Assembly: GCA_903897565.1 (NCBI GenBank)
Contig: CAIUCF010000869.1
Span: 1 to 12,619 of the forward strand
DNA from: an uncultured Rhodospirillales bacterium
Lineage (GTDB): Bacteria > Pseudomonadota > Alphaproteobacteria > ATCC43930 > CGMCC-115725
Length of the DNA: 12,619 nucleotides
Direction of reading: 5' to 3'
The notes beneath the pieces are model-generated. The model was not told the DNA's origin, did not search any database, and was given only the letters and a program-made list of their open reading frames with translations. The position numbers and the translations under genes are program-made. Below are positions 1-7,491 of this stretch, piece by piece; the stretch's first letter is position 1; each line of letters starts with the position of its first letter.

Positions 1-1
1 C

Positions 2-1228
2 AGGGGCCTGACCAACATGCTCGACGATCTTGAACGCGGTAAGGGCAAGCTTTCGGTCAAGATGATCGACGCTGAGGCCTTCAAACTCGGCGAGACGATC
101 GCTGTGACGCCGGGAAAGGTCGTGTTCCAGAATCCGCTGTTCCAGCTGATCCAGTATACGCCGACGACGGAGAAGGTCCGGCGTCGGCCGCTGCTGATCA
201 TCCCGCCCTGGATCAACAAGTTCTACATCCTCGACCTCAAGCCCAAGAACAGCTTCATCCGCTGGGCGGTGGCGCAAGGTCACACCGTGTTCGTGATGTC
301 CTGGGTCAATCCCGACGAGAGCCTCGGCGAGAAGAACTTCGAGGACTACATGCACGAGGGCCCGCTCGCCGCCCTCGACGCCATCAAGCTCGCGACCGGC
401 GAGGCCGAGGTCAATGCCATCGGCTACTGCATCGGCGGCACTTTGCTCGCGACCATGCTGGCCTATATGGCCAAGACCAACGACACCCGGATCAAGAGCG
501 CGACCTATTTCACGACGATGGTCGACTTCACCGAGGCCGGCGAGCTCTCGGTGTTCATCGACGAGGAGCAGATCCAGTCGATCGAGGCGAAGATGCGCGA
601 CCGCGGCTTCCTCGAAGGCGCCGACATGGCGCAGACCTTCAACATGCTGCGCGCCAACGACCTGATCTGGTCCTTCGTCGTCAACAACTACCTGCTCGGC
701 AAGGAGCCCTTCCCGTTCGACCTGCTGTACTGGAACAGCGATTCGACGCGCATGCCCTACGCCATGCACAGCTACTACCTGCGCAACATGTACCAGGAGA
801 ACCGCCTGATCGAGCCGGGCGGCATCACCGTCAGCGGCGTGCCGATCGATCTCCAGGCGATCAAGACGCCGACCTATATCCTCTCGACCAAGGAGGATCA
901 CATCGCACCATGGAAATCGACCTATTCGGCGACCCAGCTCTATCAGGGTCCGGTGCGGTTCTGCCTCGCCGGATCAGGGCATATCGCCGGCGTCATCAAC
1001 CCGCCCGAGGCCAATAAATACGCCTATTGGACCAACGGCAAACTGCCCAAGGCGCCGGACCAGTGGTTCCACGGCGCCACGCAGACGCCGGGGTCGTGGT
1101 GGCATGACTGGGACAAGTGGGTGGCCAAGCATGCCGGCGGCCAGGTCGCCGCCCGCCAGCCTGGCGACGCGGCGCTCGAGGTCATCGAGGACGCACCGGG
1201 CAGCTACGTCCGCACCCGCCTCGTCTGA
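2..1228 (+). CDS. phaC: Class I poly(3-hydroxyalkanoate) synthase PhaC, 5' end missing
   Basis: Polymerises (R)-3-hydroxyacyl-CoA, typically 3-hydroxybutyryl-CoA, into PHA on cytoplasmic storage granules. The frame is open to the left edge and reads through the first ATG (17) without a start signal, so this is the C-terminal part; about 408 residues are visible of the roughly 580-600 usual for class I enzymes. Numbering from the Met at 17, the lipase-like box GYCIGG carries the catalytic Cys138 (bases 428-430). Asp294 in TKEDHIAPW and His322 in GSGHIAGV complete the triad. The Cys-Asp and Asp-His spacings (156 and 28) are close to those of the Cupriavidus enzyme. The stretch IIPPWINKFYILDL and the tail with PGSWWHDW are also typical of PhaC. 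The next gene starts 25 bases downstream on the same strand, so co-transcription is likely. No terminator hairpin is seen between them. Confidence 0.96.
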   Translation, partial: RGLTNMLDDLERGKGKLSVKMIDAEAFKLGETIAVTPGKVVFQNPLFQLIQYTPTTEKVRRRPLLIIPPWINKFYILDLKPKNSFIRWAVAQGHTVFVMSWVNPDESLGEKNFEDYMHEGPLAALDAIKLATGEAEVNAIGYCIGGTLLATMLAYMAKTNDTRIKSATYFTTMVDFTEAGELSVFIDEEQIQSIEAKMRDRGFLEGADMAQTFNMLRANDLIWSFVVNNYLLGKEPFPFDLLYWNSDSTRMPYAMHSYYLRNMYQENRLIEPGGITVSGVPIDLQAIKTPTYILSTKEDHIAPWKSTYSATQLYQGPVRFCLAGSGHIAGVINPPEANKYAYWTNGKLPKAPDQWFHGATQTPGSWWHDWDKWVAKHAGGQVAARQPGDAALEVIEDAPGSYVRTRLV

Positions 1229-1253
1229 CACCTGACCAGGGGACGTTGCCGCG

Positions 1254-1952
1254 ATGATCGAGCTCTATTACTGGCCCACTCCCAATGGCCACAAGATCAC
1301 GATCTTCTTGGAAGAAGCGGCGCTCGCCTACGAGATCAGGCCGGTCAATATCAGCAAAGGCGAGCAGTTCCAGGCGGAATTTCTCAAGATTTCACCGAAC
1401 AACCGCATGCCGGCGATCGTCGACCGCGATCCGGCCGATGGCGGTGCCGCGATATCGGTGTTCGAGTCGGGCGCCATCCTCGAATATCTCGCCGACAAAT
1501 CGGGGCAGTTCCTGCCGAAGGACACGCGGGGACGCTTCGAGGTCCTGCAATGGTTGTACTGGCAAATGGGCGGGCTCGGGCCCATGGCTGGACAGAACCA
1601 TCACTTCTCTGCCTATGCGCCCGAGAAGCTCCCCTATGCGATCCGGCGCTACGTCAACGAGACGGCCCGGCTCTATGGCGTACTCAACAAGCGCCTTGCC
1701 GATCGCGAATATATCGCCGGGGCCTATTCGATCGCGGACATGGCCAGCTATCCCTGGATCGTCCCGCATGAGCGCCAAGGCCAGGATCTCGACAATTTCC
1801 CGCATCTGAAACGCTGGTTCCAGGCGATCGCGAGCCGGCCTGCCGTGATCAGGGCTTATGCCCGCGGCAAGGAAATCAGCGGCGGCGTGCCCGTGGTAAC
1901 GGAAGAATCGCGCAAAATCCTGTTCGGTCAGGACGCCTCAACGGTCAAATAG
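1254..1952 (+). CDS. yfcG: Glutathione S-transferase, YfcG-type disulfide-bond oxidoreductase
   Basis: A 232-residue cytosolic GST with an N-terminal thioredoxin-like domain (about 1-85) and an all-alpha C-terminal domain (about 90-205). It closely resembles E. coli YfcG as I remember it: PTPNGHK at 8-14 places Thr9 and Asn11, the residues that interact with glutathione in YfcG in place of a catalytic Ser/Cys. SPNNRMPAIVD, ESGAI and GPMAGQNHHF are shared too. By family knowledge YfcG/YghU proteins bind glutathione and reduce small disulfides; the natural substrate is unclear. An AGGGGA ribosome site at about 1239-1244 lies 9 bases before the ATG. It follows phaC by 25 bases. Its stop codon region overlaps the end of the opposite-strand phosphatase gene by 15 bases. 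The symbol is by similarity; other Nu-class GSTs (YghU) are the alternative, but those are longer. Confidence 0.92.
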   Translation: MIELYYWPTPNGHKITIFLEEAALAYEIRPVNISKGEQFQAEFLKISPNNRMPAIVDRDPADGGAAISVFESGAILEYLADKSGQFLPKDTRGRFEVLQWLYWQMGGLGPMAGQNHHFSAYAPEKLPYAIRRYVNETARLYGVLNKRLADREYIAGAYSIADMASYPWIVPHERQGQDLDNFPHLKRWFQAIASRPAVIRAYARGKEISGGVPVVTEESRKILFGQDASTVK

Positions 1953-2492
1953 CGCGACGACATCCGTCAGCTTCGGCACGACCCAGTGTCCATGGCTGCG
2001 GGTCACCGAAGCGGCATCCTCGTCGAACAGCACCAGATTGGCGATTCCTGCCCCCGCGGCGGCCTCGAGATCGCGCATTTTGTCGCCGACTGCCCAGCTC
2101 CGGGCCGGATCGAGCCCGAGATCGGCGATCGCCTGGCGCATCATGCCCGGGTGCGGCTTGCGCCAGTCATTCTCCCGGCGATAGACCCCGATCCCTTCGG
2201 TCGGATGGTCGGGGCAGAAATACACGGCGTCGAACACTGTCCCTGCCTGCGCTGCGACGACATGGCCGATCTCCTCCATCAGACGATGGAAGTCTGCTTC
2301 GCTGAAATAGCCACGCCCGATCCCGGATTGGTTGGTCGCCACCACGATGGCGAAATCGCGGGCGCGGGCCGCCCGCAACAGGTCGAAGATACCGGGGACG
2401 AACCGGCAGTCCTCGATCCTGTGGACGAAGCCTGTATCGACGTTGATGACGCCGTCGCGGTCGAGGATCAGCCCGGCCCGCGCGCCGCTCAT
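1938..2492 (-). CDS. HAD-IIIA phosphatase, GmhB-like (heptose 1,7-bisphosphate 7-phosphatase family)
   Basis: A 184-residue cytoplasmic HAD phosphatase. LDRDGVIN at 10-17 holds the nucleophile and acid/base aspartates (Asp11, Asp13). TNQSGIGRG (53-61) is motif II, KPHPGM (112-117) supplies the lysine, and VGDKMRD (135-141 region) gives the Mg-binding acidic residues. This order and length fit GmhB, which removes the 7-phosphate of manno-heptose 1,7-bisphosphate for ADP-heptose and LPS core synthesis. Unlike E. coli GmhB, the structural zinc ligands are mostly absent: Cys93 remains, but His94 is replaced by Asp and the CxC before RKPHPG is replaced by Asn-Asp-Trp. The ATG at 2492 overlaps the acs stop (ATGA), which suggests translational coupling. 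The frame is open far upstream inside acs, but that part lacks family sequence. No other heptose gene is nearby, so the substrate could be another sugar phosphate; the symbol is left blank. Confidence 0.88.
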   Translation of the reverse strand: MSGARAGLILDRDGVINVDTGFVHRIEDCRFVPGIFDLLRAARARDFAIVVATNQSGIGRGYFSEADFHRLMEEIGHVVAAQAGTVFDAVYFCPDHPTEGIGVYRRENDWRKPHPGMMRQAIADLGLDPARSWAVGDKMRDLEAAAGAGIANLVLFDEDAASVTRSHGHWVVPKLTDVVALFDR

Positions 2493-4432
2493 GCCCCGAC
2501 CTTGGCCCTGCCCTTGACGAGATCGTCGACGACGCCGGGATCGGCGAGCGTGCTGGTATCGCCGAGCGAGTCGGTTTCGTTCGCCGCAATCTTGCGCAGG
2601 ATACGCCGCATGATCTTGCCGGAGCGCGTCTTCGGTAGCCCTGGCGCCCAGTGGATGGCATCCGGCGTCGCGATCGGGCCGATCTCGTGGCGCACCCAGG
2701 CGATCAGTTCCTTGCGCAACGCCTCCGTCGGCTCGGCTTCGGCGATCAGGGTGACATAGGCATAGATGCCCTGGCCCTTGATGTCGTGGGGGAAGCCGAC
2801 TACGGCCGCTTCTGCGACCTTGGGATGGAGCACCAGCGCGCTCTCGACCTCGGCGGTGCCGAGGCGATGGCCGGAGACATTGATGACGTCGTCGACGCGA
2901 CCGGTGATCCAGTAATAGCCGTCCTCGTCGCGGCGGCAGCCATCGCCGGTAAAGTAAGACCCCGGATAGGCCGAGAAATAGGTCTCGATGAAGCGCTTGT
3001 GGTCGCGGAAGATCGTCCGCGCCTGGCCGGGCCAGGAATCGGTGATGCAGAGATTGCCCTCGGCCGCGCCGTCGAGCACCTCGCCGCCGGCATCGACGAC
3101 ACTCGGCTGCACGCCGAAGAACGGCAGGGTCGCCGAGCCCGGCTTCAGGGCCGTGGCGCCGGGCAGCGGCGAGATCAAAATACCGCCGGTCTCTGTCTGC
3201 CACCATGTGTCGACCACCGGGCAGCGCTTGTCGCCGACATTCTCCCAATACCAGCGCCAGGCCTCGGGATTGATCGGCTCACCGACCGAGCCGAGCAGGC
3301 GCAACGACTTGCGGCTGGTCTTCTTGACCGGCTCGATACCGTCGCGCATCAGGGCGCGGATCGCGGTCGGCGCGGTATAGAAGATATTGACCTTGTGCTT
3401 GTCGATGACCTGCCAGAAGCGCGAGACGTCCGGATAGTTCGGCACGCCTTCGAACATCAGGGTGGTCGCGCCATTGGCGAGCGGGCCATAGAGAATATAG
3501 CTGTGACCGGTCACCCAGCCGACATCGGCGGTACACCAATAGACGTCGCCCTTGCGGTAATCGAAGATCGTACGATGGGTGAAGGCGGCGTAGACGAGAT
3601 AGCCGGCGGTCGTATGCATCAGCCCCTTGGGCTTGCCAGTGGACCCCGAGGTATAGAGGATGAACAGCGGGTCCTCGGCGTTCATCGGCTCGGGCGGGCA
3701 TTCCGGGAGCACCTCCGCCATCGCGTCATGGTACCAGACGTCGCGAGCGTCGGACCAATTGACCCGGCCAGCCGTGCGGCGGACGACGATTACCGTGTCG
3801 ACATCCGGGCACTGCTGCAGCGCCTCGTCGACATTGGCTTTCAGCGGCACCGAGCGGCCGCCGCGAACGCCCTCGTCCGCGGTGATCACGATCCGGCTGT
3901 CGGCGTCCTGGATGCGGCCGGCGAGGCTGTCGGGGGAGAAGCCGCCGAACACCACCGAATGGACCGCGCCGATCCGCGCGCAGGCGAGCATCGCGAAGGC
4001 CGCCTCGGGGATCATCGGCAAATAGATCGTGACGCGGTCGCCGCGCTTGACGCCGCGCTTCTTCAGCACATTGGCGAAGCGGCAGACCTGCTCCTTGAGT
4101 TCGAGATAGGAGATCGTCCGCGACTTTTCCGGATCGTCGCCTTCCCAGATGATGGCAATGGTATCGGGTTGGGTCGCGGCGTGACGATCGACGCAATTGA
4201 CGCTGACATTAAGCTGGCCGTCTTCGTACCAGCGAATCGCGACGTCGCCCGTGAAACTGGTGTTCTTGACCTTGGTGAACGGCTTGATCCAGTCGATGAT
4301 CTTGCCCTGCTCCGCCCAGAACATGTCAGGCTGCTCCACCGACTGCCGGTACATGCGGGCATAAGTGTCGGCGTCGATCGTGCCTTCGCGGGCAAAGCCG
4401 AGCGGCACCGGGATCAGGGAAGTGTCAGTCAT
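2489..4432 (-). CDS. acs: Acetyl-CoA synthetase (AMP-forming)
   Basis: Activates acetate to acetyl-CoA through acetyl-AMP in the cytoplasm. The protein has 647 residues, against 652 in E. coli. The P-loop-like YTSGSTGKPKG lies at 260-270. TWWQTETGG (409-417) includes Trp411, equivalent to the tryptophan that limits the acyl pocket to acetate. YFTGDG, then TGRVDDVINVSGHR, forms the hinge and C-terminal domain. PKTRSGK ends in Lys606, the lysine that is acetylated in the family to switch the enzyme off and deacetylated by sirtuins. The ATG at 4432 is chosen over an upstream in-frame start (4477) because GGAGGAG lies 8 bases before it and the family N-terminus begins here. The GmhB-like gene follows with ATGA overlap. 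Together with phaC nearby it fits acetyl-CoA and storage polymer metabolism, though the two are on opposite strands. Confidence 0.98.
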   Translation of the reverse strand: MTDTSLIPVPLGFAREGTIDADTYARMYRQSVEQPDMFWAEQGKIIDWIKPFTKVKNTSFTGDVAIRWYEDGQLNVSVNCVDRHAATQPDTIAIIWEGDDPEKSRTISYLELKEQVCRFANVLKKRGVKRGDRVTIYLPMIPEAAFAMLACARIGAVHSVVFGGFSPDSLAGRIQDADSRIVITADEGVRGGRSVPLKANVDEALQQCPDVDTVIVVRRTAGRVNWSDARDVWYHDAMAEVLPECPPEPMNAEDPLFILYTSGSTGKPKGLMHTTAGYLVYAAFTHRTIFDYRKGDVYWCTADVGWVTGHSYILYGPLANGATTLMFEGVPNYPDVSRFWQVIDKHKVNIFYTAPTAIRALMRDGIEPVKKTSRKSLRLLGSVGEPINPEAWRWYWENVGDKRCPVVDTWWQTETGGILISPLPGATALKPGSATLPFFGVQPSVVDAGGEVLDGAAEGNLCITDSWPGQARTIFRDHKRFIETYFSAYPGSYFTGDGCRRDEDGYYWITGRVDDVINVSGHRLGTAEVESALVLHPKVAEAAVVGFPHDIKGQGIYAYVTLIAEAEPTEALRKELIAWVRHEIGPIATPDAIHWAPGLPKTRSGKIMRRILRKIAANETDSLGDTSTLADPGVVDDLVKGRAKVGA

Positions 4433-4440
4433 GCCAAGTT

Positions 4441-4447
4441 CTCCTCC
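4441..4447 (-). promoter_or_regulatory. Ribosome binding site of acs
   Basis: On the minus strand this reads GGAGGAG, a near-perfect Shine-Dalgarno sequence 8 bases before the ATG at 4432. It decides the start of acs against the upstream in-frame candidate at 4477. Confidence 0.85.
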
Positions 4448-4448
4448 G

Positions 4449-4469
4449 GGGCGCGACAGGTCCGCGCCC
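4449..4469 (-). promoter_or_regulatory. Hairpin in the acs leader next to the ribosome site
   Basis: A perfect 7-bp inverted repeat, GGGCGCG and CGCGCCC, is separated by a 7-base loop. It ends one base before the acs Shine-Dalgarno site. It lacks a T-run, so it is not an obvious intrinsic terminator. If transcribed in the acs leader it would form a GC-rich stem beside the ribosome site and could influence mRNA stability or initiation. GC-rich genomes produce such repeats by chance, so function is inference only. Confidence 0.3.
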
Positions 4470-4584
4470 GTGAACACTTATGATTTTGTCGATGCCACCC
4501 TGTGGGTGAGCGGCTTTTGCTGGAACCTACCGCACTGGGGCGTTGCTCGCCAAGCCTCGCAGCGCGGCAGCGATGCTTTCCGGC

Positions 4585-4998
4585 TTAGCCCTCGACCTTC
4601 GCCATATCCAGCAGCACTGCCCATTCCGCGGCGCTTACCGGCACGACGGAGAGGCGGGATTGCCGGACCAGCGCCAGATCGGCGAGGCGCGGCTCGGCCT
4701 TGATGGCTTGCAGCGTCACGGGATGGGGGACGGGATACAGCGGGCCGATATCGACCATGACGAAACGTCCGGATTCGTCGCTCGGATCGGGATAGGCCTC
4801 GCGCAGGATTTCGGCGACGCCGACAATCTCCAGCCCTTCGTTGGAGTGATAGATGAAGGCCTGATCGCCGACCTTCATGGCCTTGAGATTATTGGCCGCC
4901 TGATAGTTGCGAACGCCGTCCCAATGAGTCCGCCCGTCCTCGACGAGCCTGCTCCACGAATACTTGAAAGGCTCGGACTTCAGCAGCCAGTAATGCAT
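4585..4998 (-). CDS. EVE-domain protein (PUA-like fold)
   Basis: A 137-residue protein consisting of a single EVE domain. Recognisable parts are the N-terminal YWLLKSEP, then WDGVRNYQAANNL (about 26-38) and GDQAFIYHSN (about 44-53), which form the family's aromatic pocket region. EVE domains belong to the PUA/YTH-like fold. Thymocyte nuclear protein 1 is the eukaryotic relative, and bacterial members are thought to recognise modified bases in DNA or RNA; the ligand here is unknown. A purine-rich GGGAGGGCGGAG ribosome region precedes the ATG at 4998. It follows the YciI-like gene by 22 bases and is the last gene of the run that begins with tsaD. The 152 bases after it, before acs, show no strong terminator. 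Confidence 0.93.
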   Translation of the reverse strand: MHYWLLKSEPFKYSWSRLVEDGRTHWDGVRNYQAANNLKAMKVGDQAFIYHSNEGLEIVGVAEILREAYPDPSDESGRFVMVDIGPLYPVPHPVTLQAIKAEPRLADLALVRQSRLSVVPVSAAEWAVLLDMAKVEG

Positions 4999-5020
4999 CG
5001 TCGTCTCCGCCCTCCCGTCT

Positions 5021-5320
5021 CTACAGCCCCATCACGGGCAGGTTCTGCATCGTCACCCGGAACGGCGTAAGCGTCATCGACACGAACAGGCCCGCCTTGA
5101 AAAACGGGTCGGCTTTGGCCATCGCCTCGGCCTCTGCGAGGTCGGCCGCCTCGAACACCACCAGACTGCCGACGGGCGTCTTGCCGTCGGCCGCCAGATA
5201 GGGGCCGGCGAACGCCAGTTTCGAGCCCAACTGCTTCATGTGCTCGAGATGTTCGGGGCGGATCGACGCCCGCAGAGTCCCGGCATCGAGCCGATCAGTG
5301 GCAGACATGGCGAACAGCAT
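5021..5320 (-). CDS. YciI-like protein
   Basis: A 99-residue single-domain protein of the YciI family (ferredoxin-like alpha/beta barrel, related to muconolactone isomerase dimers). MLFAMSATDR begins the first strand. RPEHLEHM contains His24, the position of the family's proposed catalytic histidine. GPYLAADGKTPVGS follows with Asp45, and ADPFFKAGLF (70-79) is the typical C-terminal signature. The biochemical role of most YciI proteins is not established; an enzymatic His-Asp pair has been proposed. AGGAG at 5328-5332 lies 7 bases before the ATG and supports this start. It sits 63 bases after gpsA and 22 before the EVE gene, in the same direction. This position next to gpsA and an EVE gene is familiar from alphaproteobacteria. 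Confidence 0.93.
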   Translation of the reverse strand: MLFAMSATDRLDAGTLRASIRPEHLEHMKQLGSKLAFAGPYLAADGKTPVGSLVVFEAADLAEAEAMAKADPFFKAGLFVSMTLTPFRVTMQNLPVMGL

Positions 5321-5330
5321 CGTTTCTCTC

Positions 5331-5357
5331 CTAGCGGGTTTTTCAATCTTCTAGCGG
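5331..5357. repeat. Pair of 7-bp direct repeats CTAGCGG upstream of the YciI-like gene
   Basis: CTAGCGG occurs at 5331-5337 and again at 5351-5357, exactly 20 bases apart, about two helical turns. The first copy overlaps the ribosome site of the YciI-like gene and the second lies in the short gap after gpsA. The spacing would suit a protein binding one face of the DNA, but two short copies can arise by chance. Confidence 0.3.
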
Positions 5358-5383
5358 AATGGAGGCAACGCGGCGACCGGAAA

Positions 5384-6397
5384 TCACGGCTTTTCGTGCT
5401 CGGTCTTGAACGGTCGCGCCAGCAGGCTGCGGATGGCGTCATCGATGGCGATCCGCCCCGCCAGAATCGCGTCGACAGCGTTGACGATCGGCATATCGAC
5501 ACCGAGCATGGCCGCCAGTTCGCTCACCGCCCGCGCGCTCGGAACGCCCTCGGCCACTGAATGACGTTCCGCCAGGACGGCGGCAAGATCGCGGCCGCGA
5601 CCCAAGGCGATGCCGAGCGAGCAGTTCCGCGATTGCTCCGCGCCGCAGGTGAGCACCAGATCGCCGATCCCGGACAGCCCCATCAACGTGGCCGGCCGGG
5701 CGCCCTTCGCCAGCGCCAGCCGCGTGATCTCGGCAAGGCCCCTGGTCACGAGAGCGGCGCGGGCATTATCGCCCAAACCCCGCCCCCAGACGATGCCGCA
5801 GGCGATCGCCAGCACGTTCTTGACAGCCCCGCCGATTTCGCAGCCGATCGGGTCGTCGGATAGATAGGGGCGAAAGCTCTCGGTGCCGAGGGCGGTGACC
5901 AGCGCCCGGCCGACCGCATCGTCCTCGGCAGCGAGCGTCACCGCGGTCGGCAGGCCACGCGCGACCTCGGCGGCGAACGTCGGACCGGAAAGCACCGCCC
6001 ATTTCGCCTGGGGGATGGTCGCGGCGACGATCTCGCCGGCGAGCGCGCCGGTCCCGATCTCGACACCCTTGCTGCAGAGGATGACAGGTGTCCCCGCCGG
6101 GACATGACGGCTCAAGCCCGCCGATATTTCGCGCAGATGCTGGGTCGGAACAACCAAGAGGATCGCCTCCGCTCCCGCCGCGGCGTCGCGCAGGTCGCTG
6201 CTTGCGACGATCGCCGGCTCCAGCACGATCCCGGGCAGGTAGACCGCGTTTTCGTGATCCGTATTGATGGCCGCGGCAGTGCCACGGTTGCGTGCCCAGA
6301 GCTTCACCTCCAGCCCAGCTCGGACGGCGGTCATCGCGAGGGCTGTTCCCCAGGCGCCCGCTCCGATTACGGCAACCCGGCGGATCGCCGCCGTCAT
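5384..6397 (-). CDS. gpsA: Glycerol-3-phosphate dehydrogenase [NAD(P)+]
   Basis: Reduces dihydroxyacetone phosphate to sn-glycerol 3-phosphate for phospholipid synthesis; cytoplasmic, soluble. The protein has 337 residues, the usual length. The Rossmann motif GAGAWGTA is at 12-19. SKGVE with Lys110, the catalytic Lys193 in GGAVKNVLA, GDNARAALVTRG (209-220) and LSGIGDLVLTC are all family signatures. The ATG at 6397 overlaps the tsaD stop in an ATGA, implying translational coupling. A 63-base gap follows before the YciI-like gene. No missing residues or frame problems are seen. Confidence 0.98.
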   Translation of the reverse strand: MTAAIRRVAVIGAGAWGTALAMTAVRAGLEVKLWARNRGTAAAINTDHENAVYLPGIVLEPAIVASSDLRDAAAGAEAILLVVPTQHLREISAGLSRHVPAGTPVILCSKGVEIGTGALAGEIVAATIPQAKWAVLSGPTFAAEVARGLPTAVTLAAEDDAVGRALVTALGTESFRPYLSDDPIGCEIGGAVKNVLAIACGIVWGRGLGDNARAALVTRGLAEITRLALAKGARPATLMGLSGIGDLVLTCGAEQSRNCSLGIALGRGRDLAAVLAERHSVAEGVPSARAVSELAAMLGVDMPIVNAVDAILAGRIAIDDAIRSLLARPFKTEHEKP

Positions 6398-7485
6398 GCC
6401 TTGACCCCGGCAAAGGCGGCGCGAGGCGCGGTCGCGTCGAGCGGCCAGCGCGGTCGCGCCGCGAAATCGAGCCGGTTGGTGAGCCCGAGGCGGAGCCGCT
6501 CCAGTCCCGCCCAGGCCACCATCGCGCCGTTATCGGTGCAGAGTCTCGGCGGGGGGACCACGAGCCGCAATCCACCCGCCGCTGCGACGTCGATCAGGGC
6601 CGCGCGAATCGCGGAATTGGCGGCAACGCCACCGGCCGCGACGAGAGACCGACCCGCTGGGAACCGTGCCGTGAACAAGGCGACGGCATTGCCGACGCGA
6701 TTCGCGAGCGTGCGGGCGACCGTGTGCTGGAAGGAAGCCGCCAGATCGGCCCGGGCCGCCGCATCGTCCGGGTCGAGGCCAGTGGCGATGACTCTGACGG
6801 CTGTCTTGAGGCCGGAGAAGGAAAAGTCGCAGCCCGGTCGGCCGACCATAGGCCGCGGCAGCTCGAAACGTTCCGGATCGCCTGCCTGTGAGGCACGCTC
6901 GATGGCGGGGCCGCCGGGATAGCCGAGACCCAGCAGTTTCGCGGTCTTGTCGAAGGCCTCGCCGACGGCATCGTCGATCGTCGTGCCGAGCCGGGTATAG
7001 CGACCGACGCCCTCGACCACGAGCAACTGGCAATGGCCCCCGGAAATCAGCAGCAGGAGATAGGGAAACGGCACGTCCTCGCCGAGACGCGGCGTCAGGG
7101 CATGAGCCTCGAGATGGTTGACCGCGATAAAGGGTCGCTGGCTGACCAGCGCCATGGCCTTGGCGGTGCTGACGCCGACCATGACGCCGCCGATCAGGCC
7201 CGGCCCGGCGGTCGCGGCAATGCCGTCGAGCTGGTCGAGACGGAGCCCCGATTCGTCGAGCGTCTGCCGGATCACGCTGTCGAGGCGGTCGAGATGCGCG
7301 CGAGCGGCGATCTCCGGGACGACGCCGCCAAAGGGGCGGTGCTCCTCGAATTGTGCGTAGATTTTCTGTGCGAGGATCCGGCCGCCGGCCGGTCCGTCGG
7401 CGTCGCTTGCGCCACGAACGATCGCGGCCGCGGTCTCGTCGCAACTGGTCTCGATTCCGAGAACCGTGATCTCCTGCTCACCCAT
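6394..7485 (-). CDS. tsaD: tRNA N6-adenosine threonylcarbamoyltransferase TsaD
   Basis: Transfers the threonylcarbamoyl group from threonylcarbamoyl-AMP to A37 of ANN-decoding tRNAs (t6A), acting with TsaB and TsaE. The protein has 363 residues with the ASKHA fold. GIETSCDETAAA is at 10-21. The metal ligands are His124 and His128 in NHLEAH (the family usually has Gly, not Ala, before the second His). SGGHCQL follows at 148-154, DDAVGEAFDK at 171-180, VAAGGVAAN near 280, and LCTDNGAM with Asp318. The ATG at 7485 is chosen because the family N-terminus starts here; an upstream TTG at 7566 would add 27 unrelated, Arg-rich residues. There is no spaced Shine-Dalgarno before 7485, only AGG touching the ATG. 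A good promoter sits right in front of it, suggesting a leaderless message. First gene of the tsaD-gpsA-yciI-EVE run. Confidence 0.97.
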   Translation of the reverse strand: MGEQEITVLGIETSCDETAAAIVRGASDADGPAGGRILAQKIYAQFEEHRPFGGVVPEIAARAHLDRLDSVIRQTLDESGLRLDQLDGIAATAGPGLIGGVMVGVSTAKAMALVSQRPFIAVNHLEAHALTPRLGEDVPFPYLLLLISGGHCQLLVVEGVGRYTRLGTTIDDAVGEAFDKTAKLLGLGYPGGPAIERASQAGDPERFELPRPMVGRPGCDFSFSGLKTAVRVIATGLDPDDAAARADLAASFQHTVARTLANRVGNAVALFTARFPAGRSLVAAGGVAANSAIRAALIDVAAAGGLRLVVPPPRLCTDNGAMVAWAGLERLRLGLTNRLDFAARPRWPLDATAPRAAFAGVKA

Positions 7486-7491
7486 CCTGCG

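Noticed and set aside
2493..3248. Upstream extension of the GmhB-like frame, about 250 extra residues
   Set aside because: It lies inside acs in another frame, is Arg-rich and unlike any HAD N-terminus. The ATG at 2492 gives the exact family start and an ATGA overlap.
2651..4483. 610-codon open frame on the plus strand opposite acs
   Set aside because: Arg/Asp/Gly-rich composition typical of a GC-rich antisense shadow, no recognisable domain, and it lies entirely across the well-supported acs gene.
4509..4584. Possible terminator after the EVE gene
   Set aside because: Only 4-bp stems such as GGCG/CGCC are present and no T-run follows in the reading direction.
6104..6922. 272-codon plus-strand frame across gpsA and tsaD
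   Set aside because: It crosses two well-supported minus-strand genes, has low-complexity Arg/Ala composition and matches no known family.
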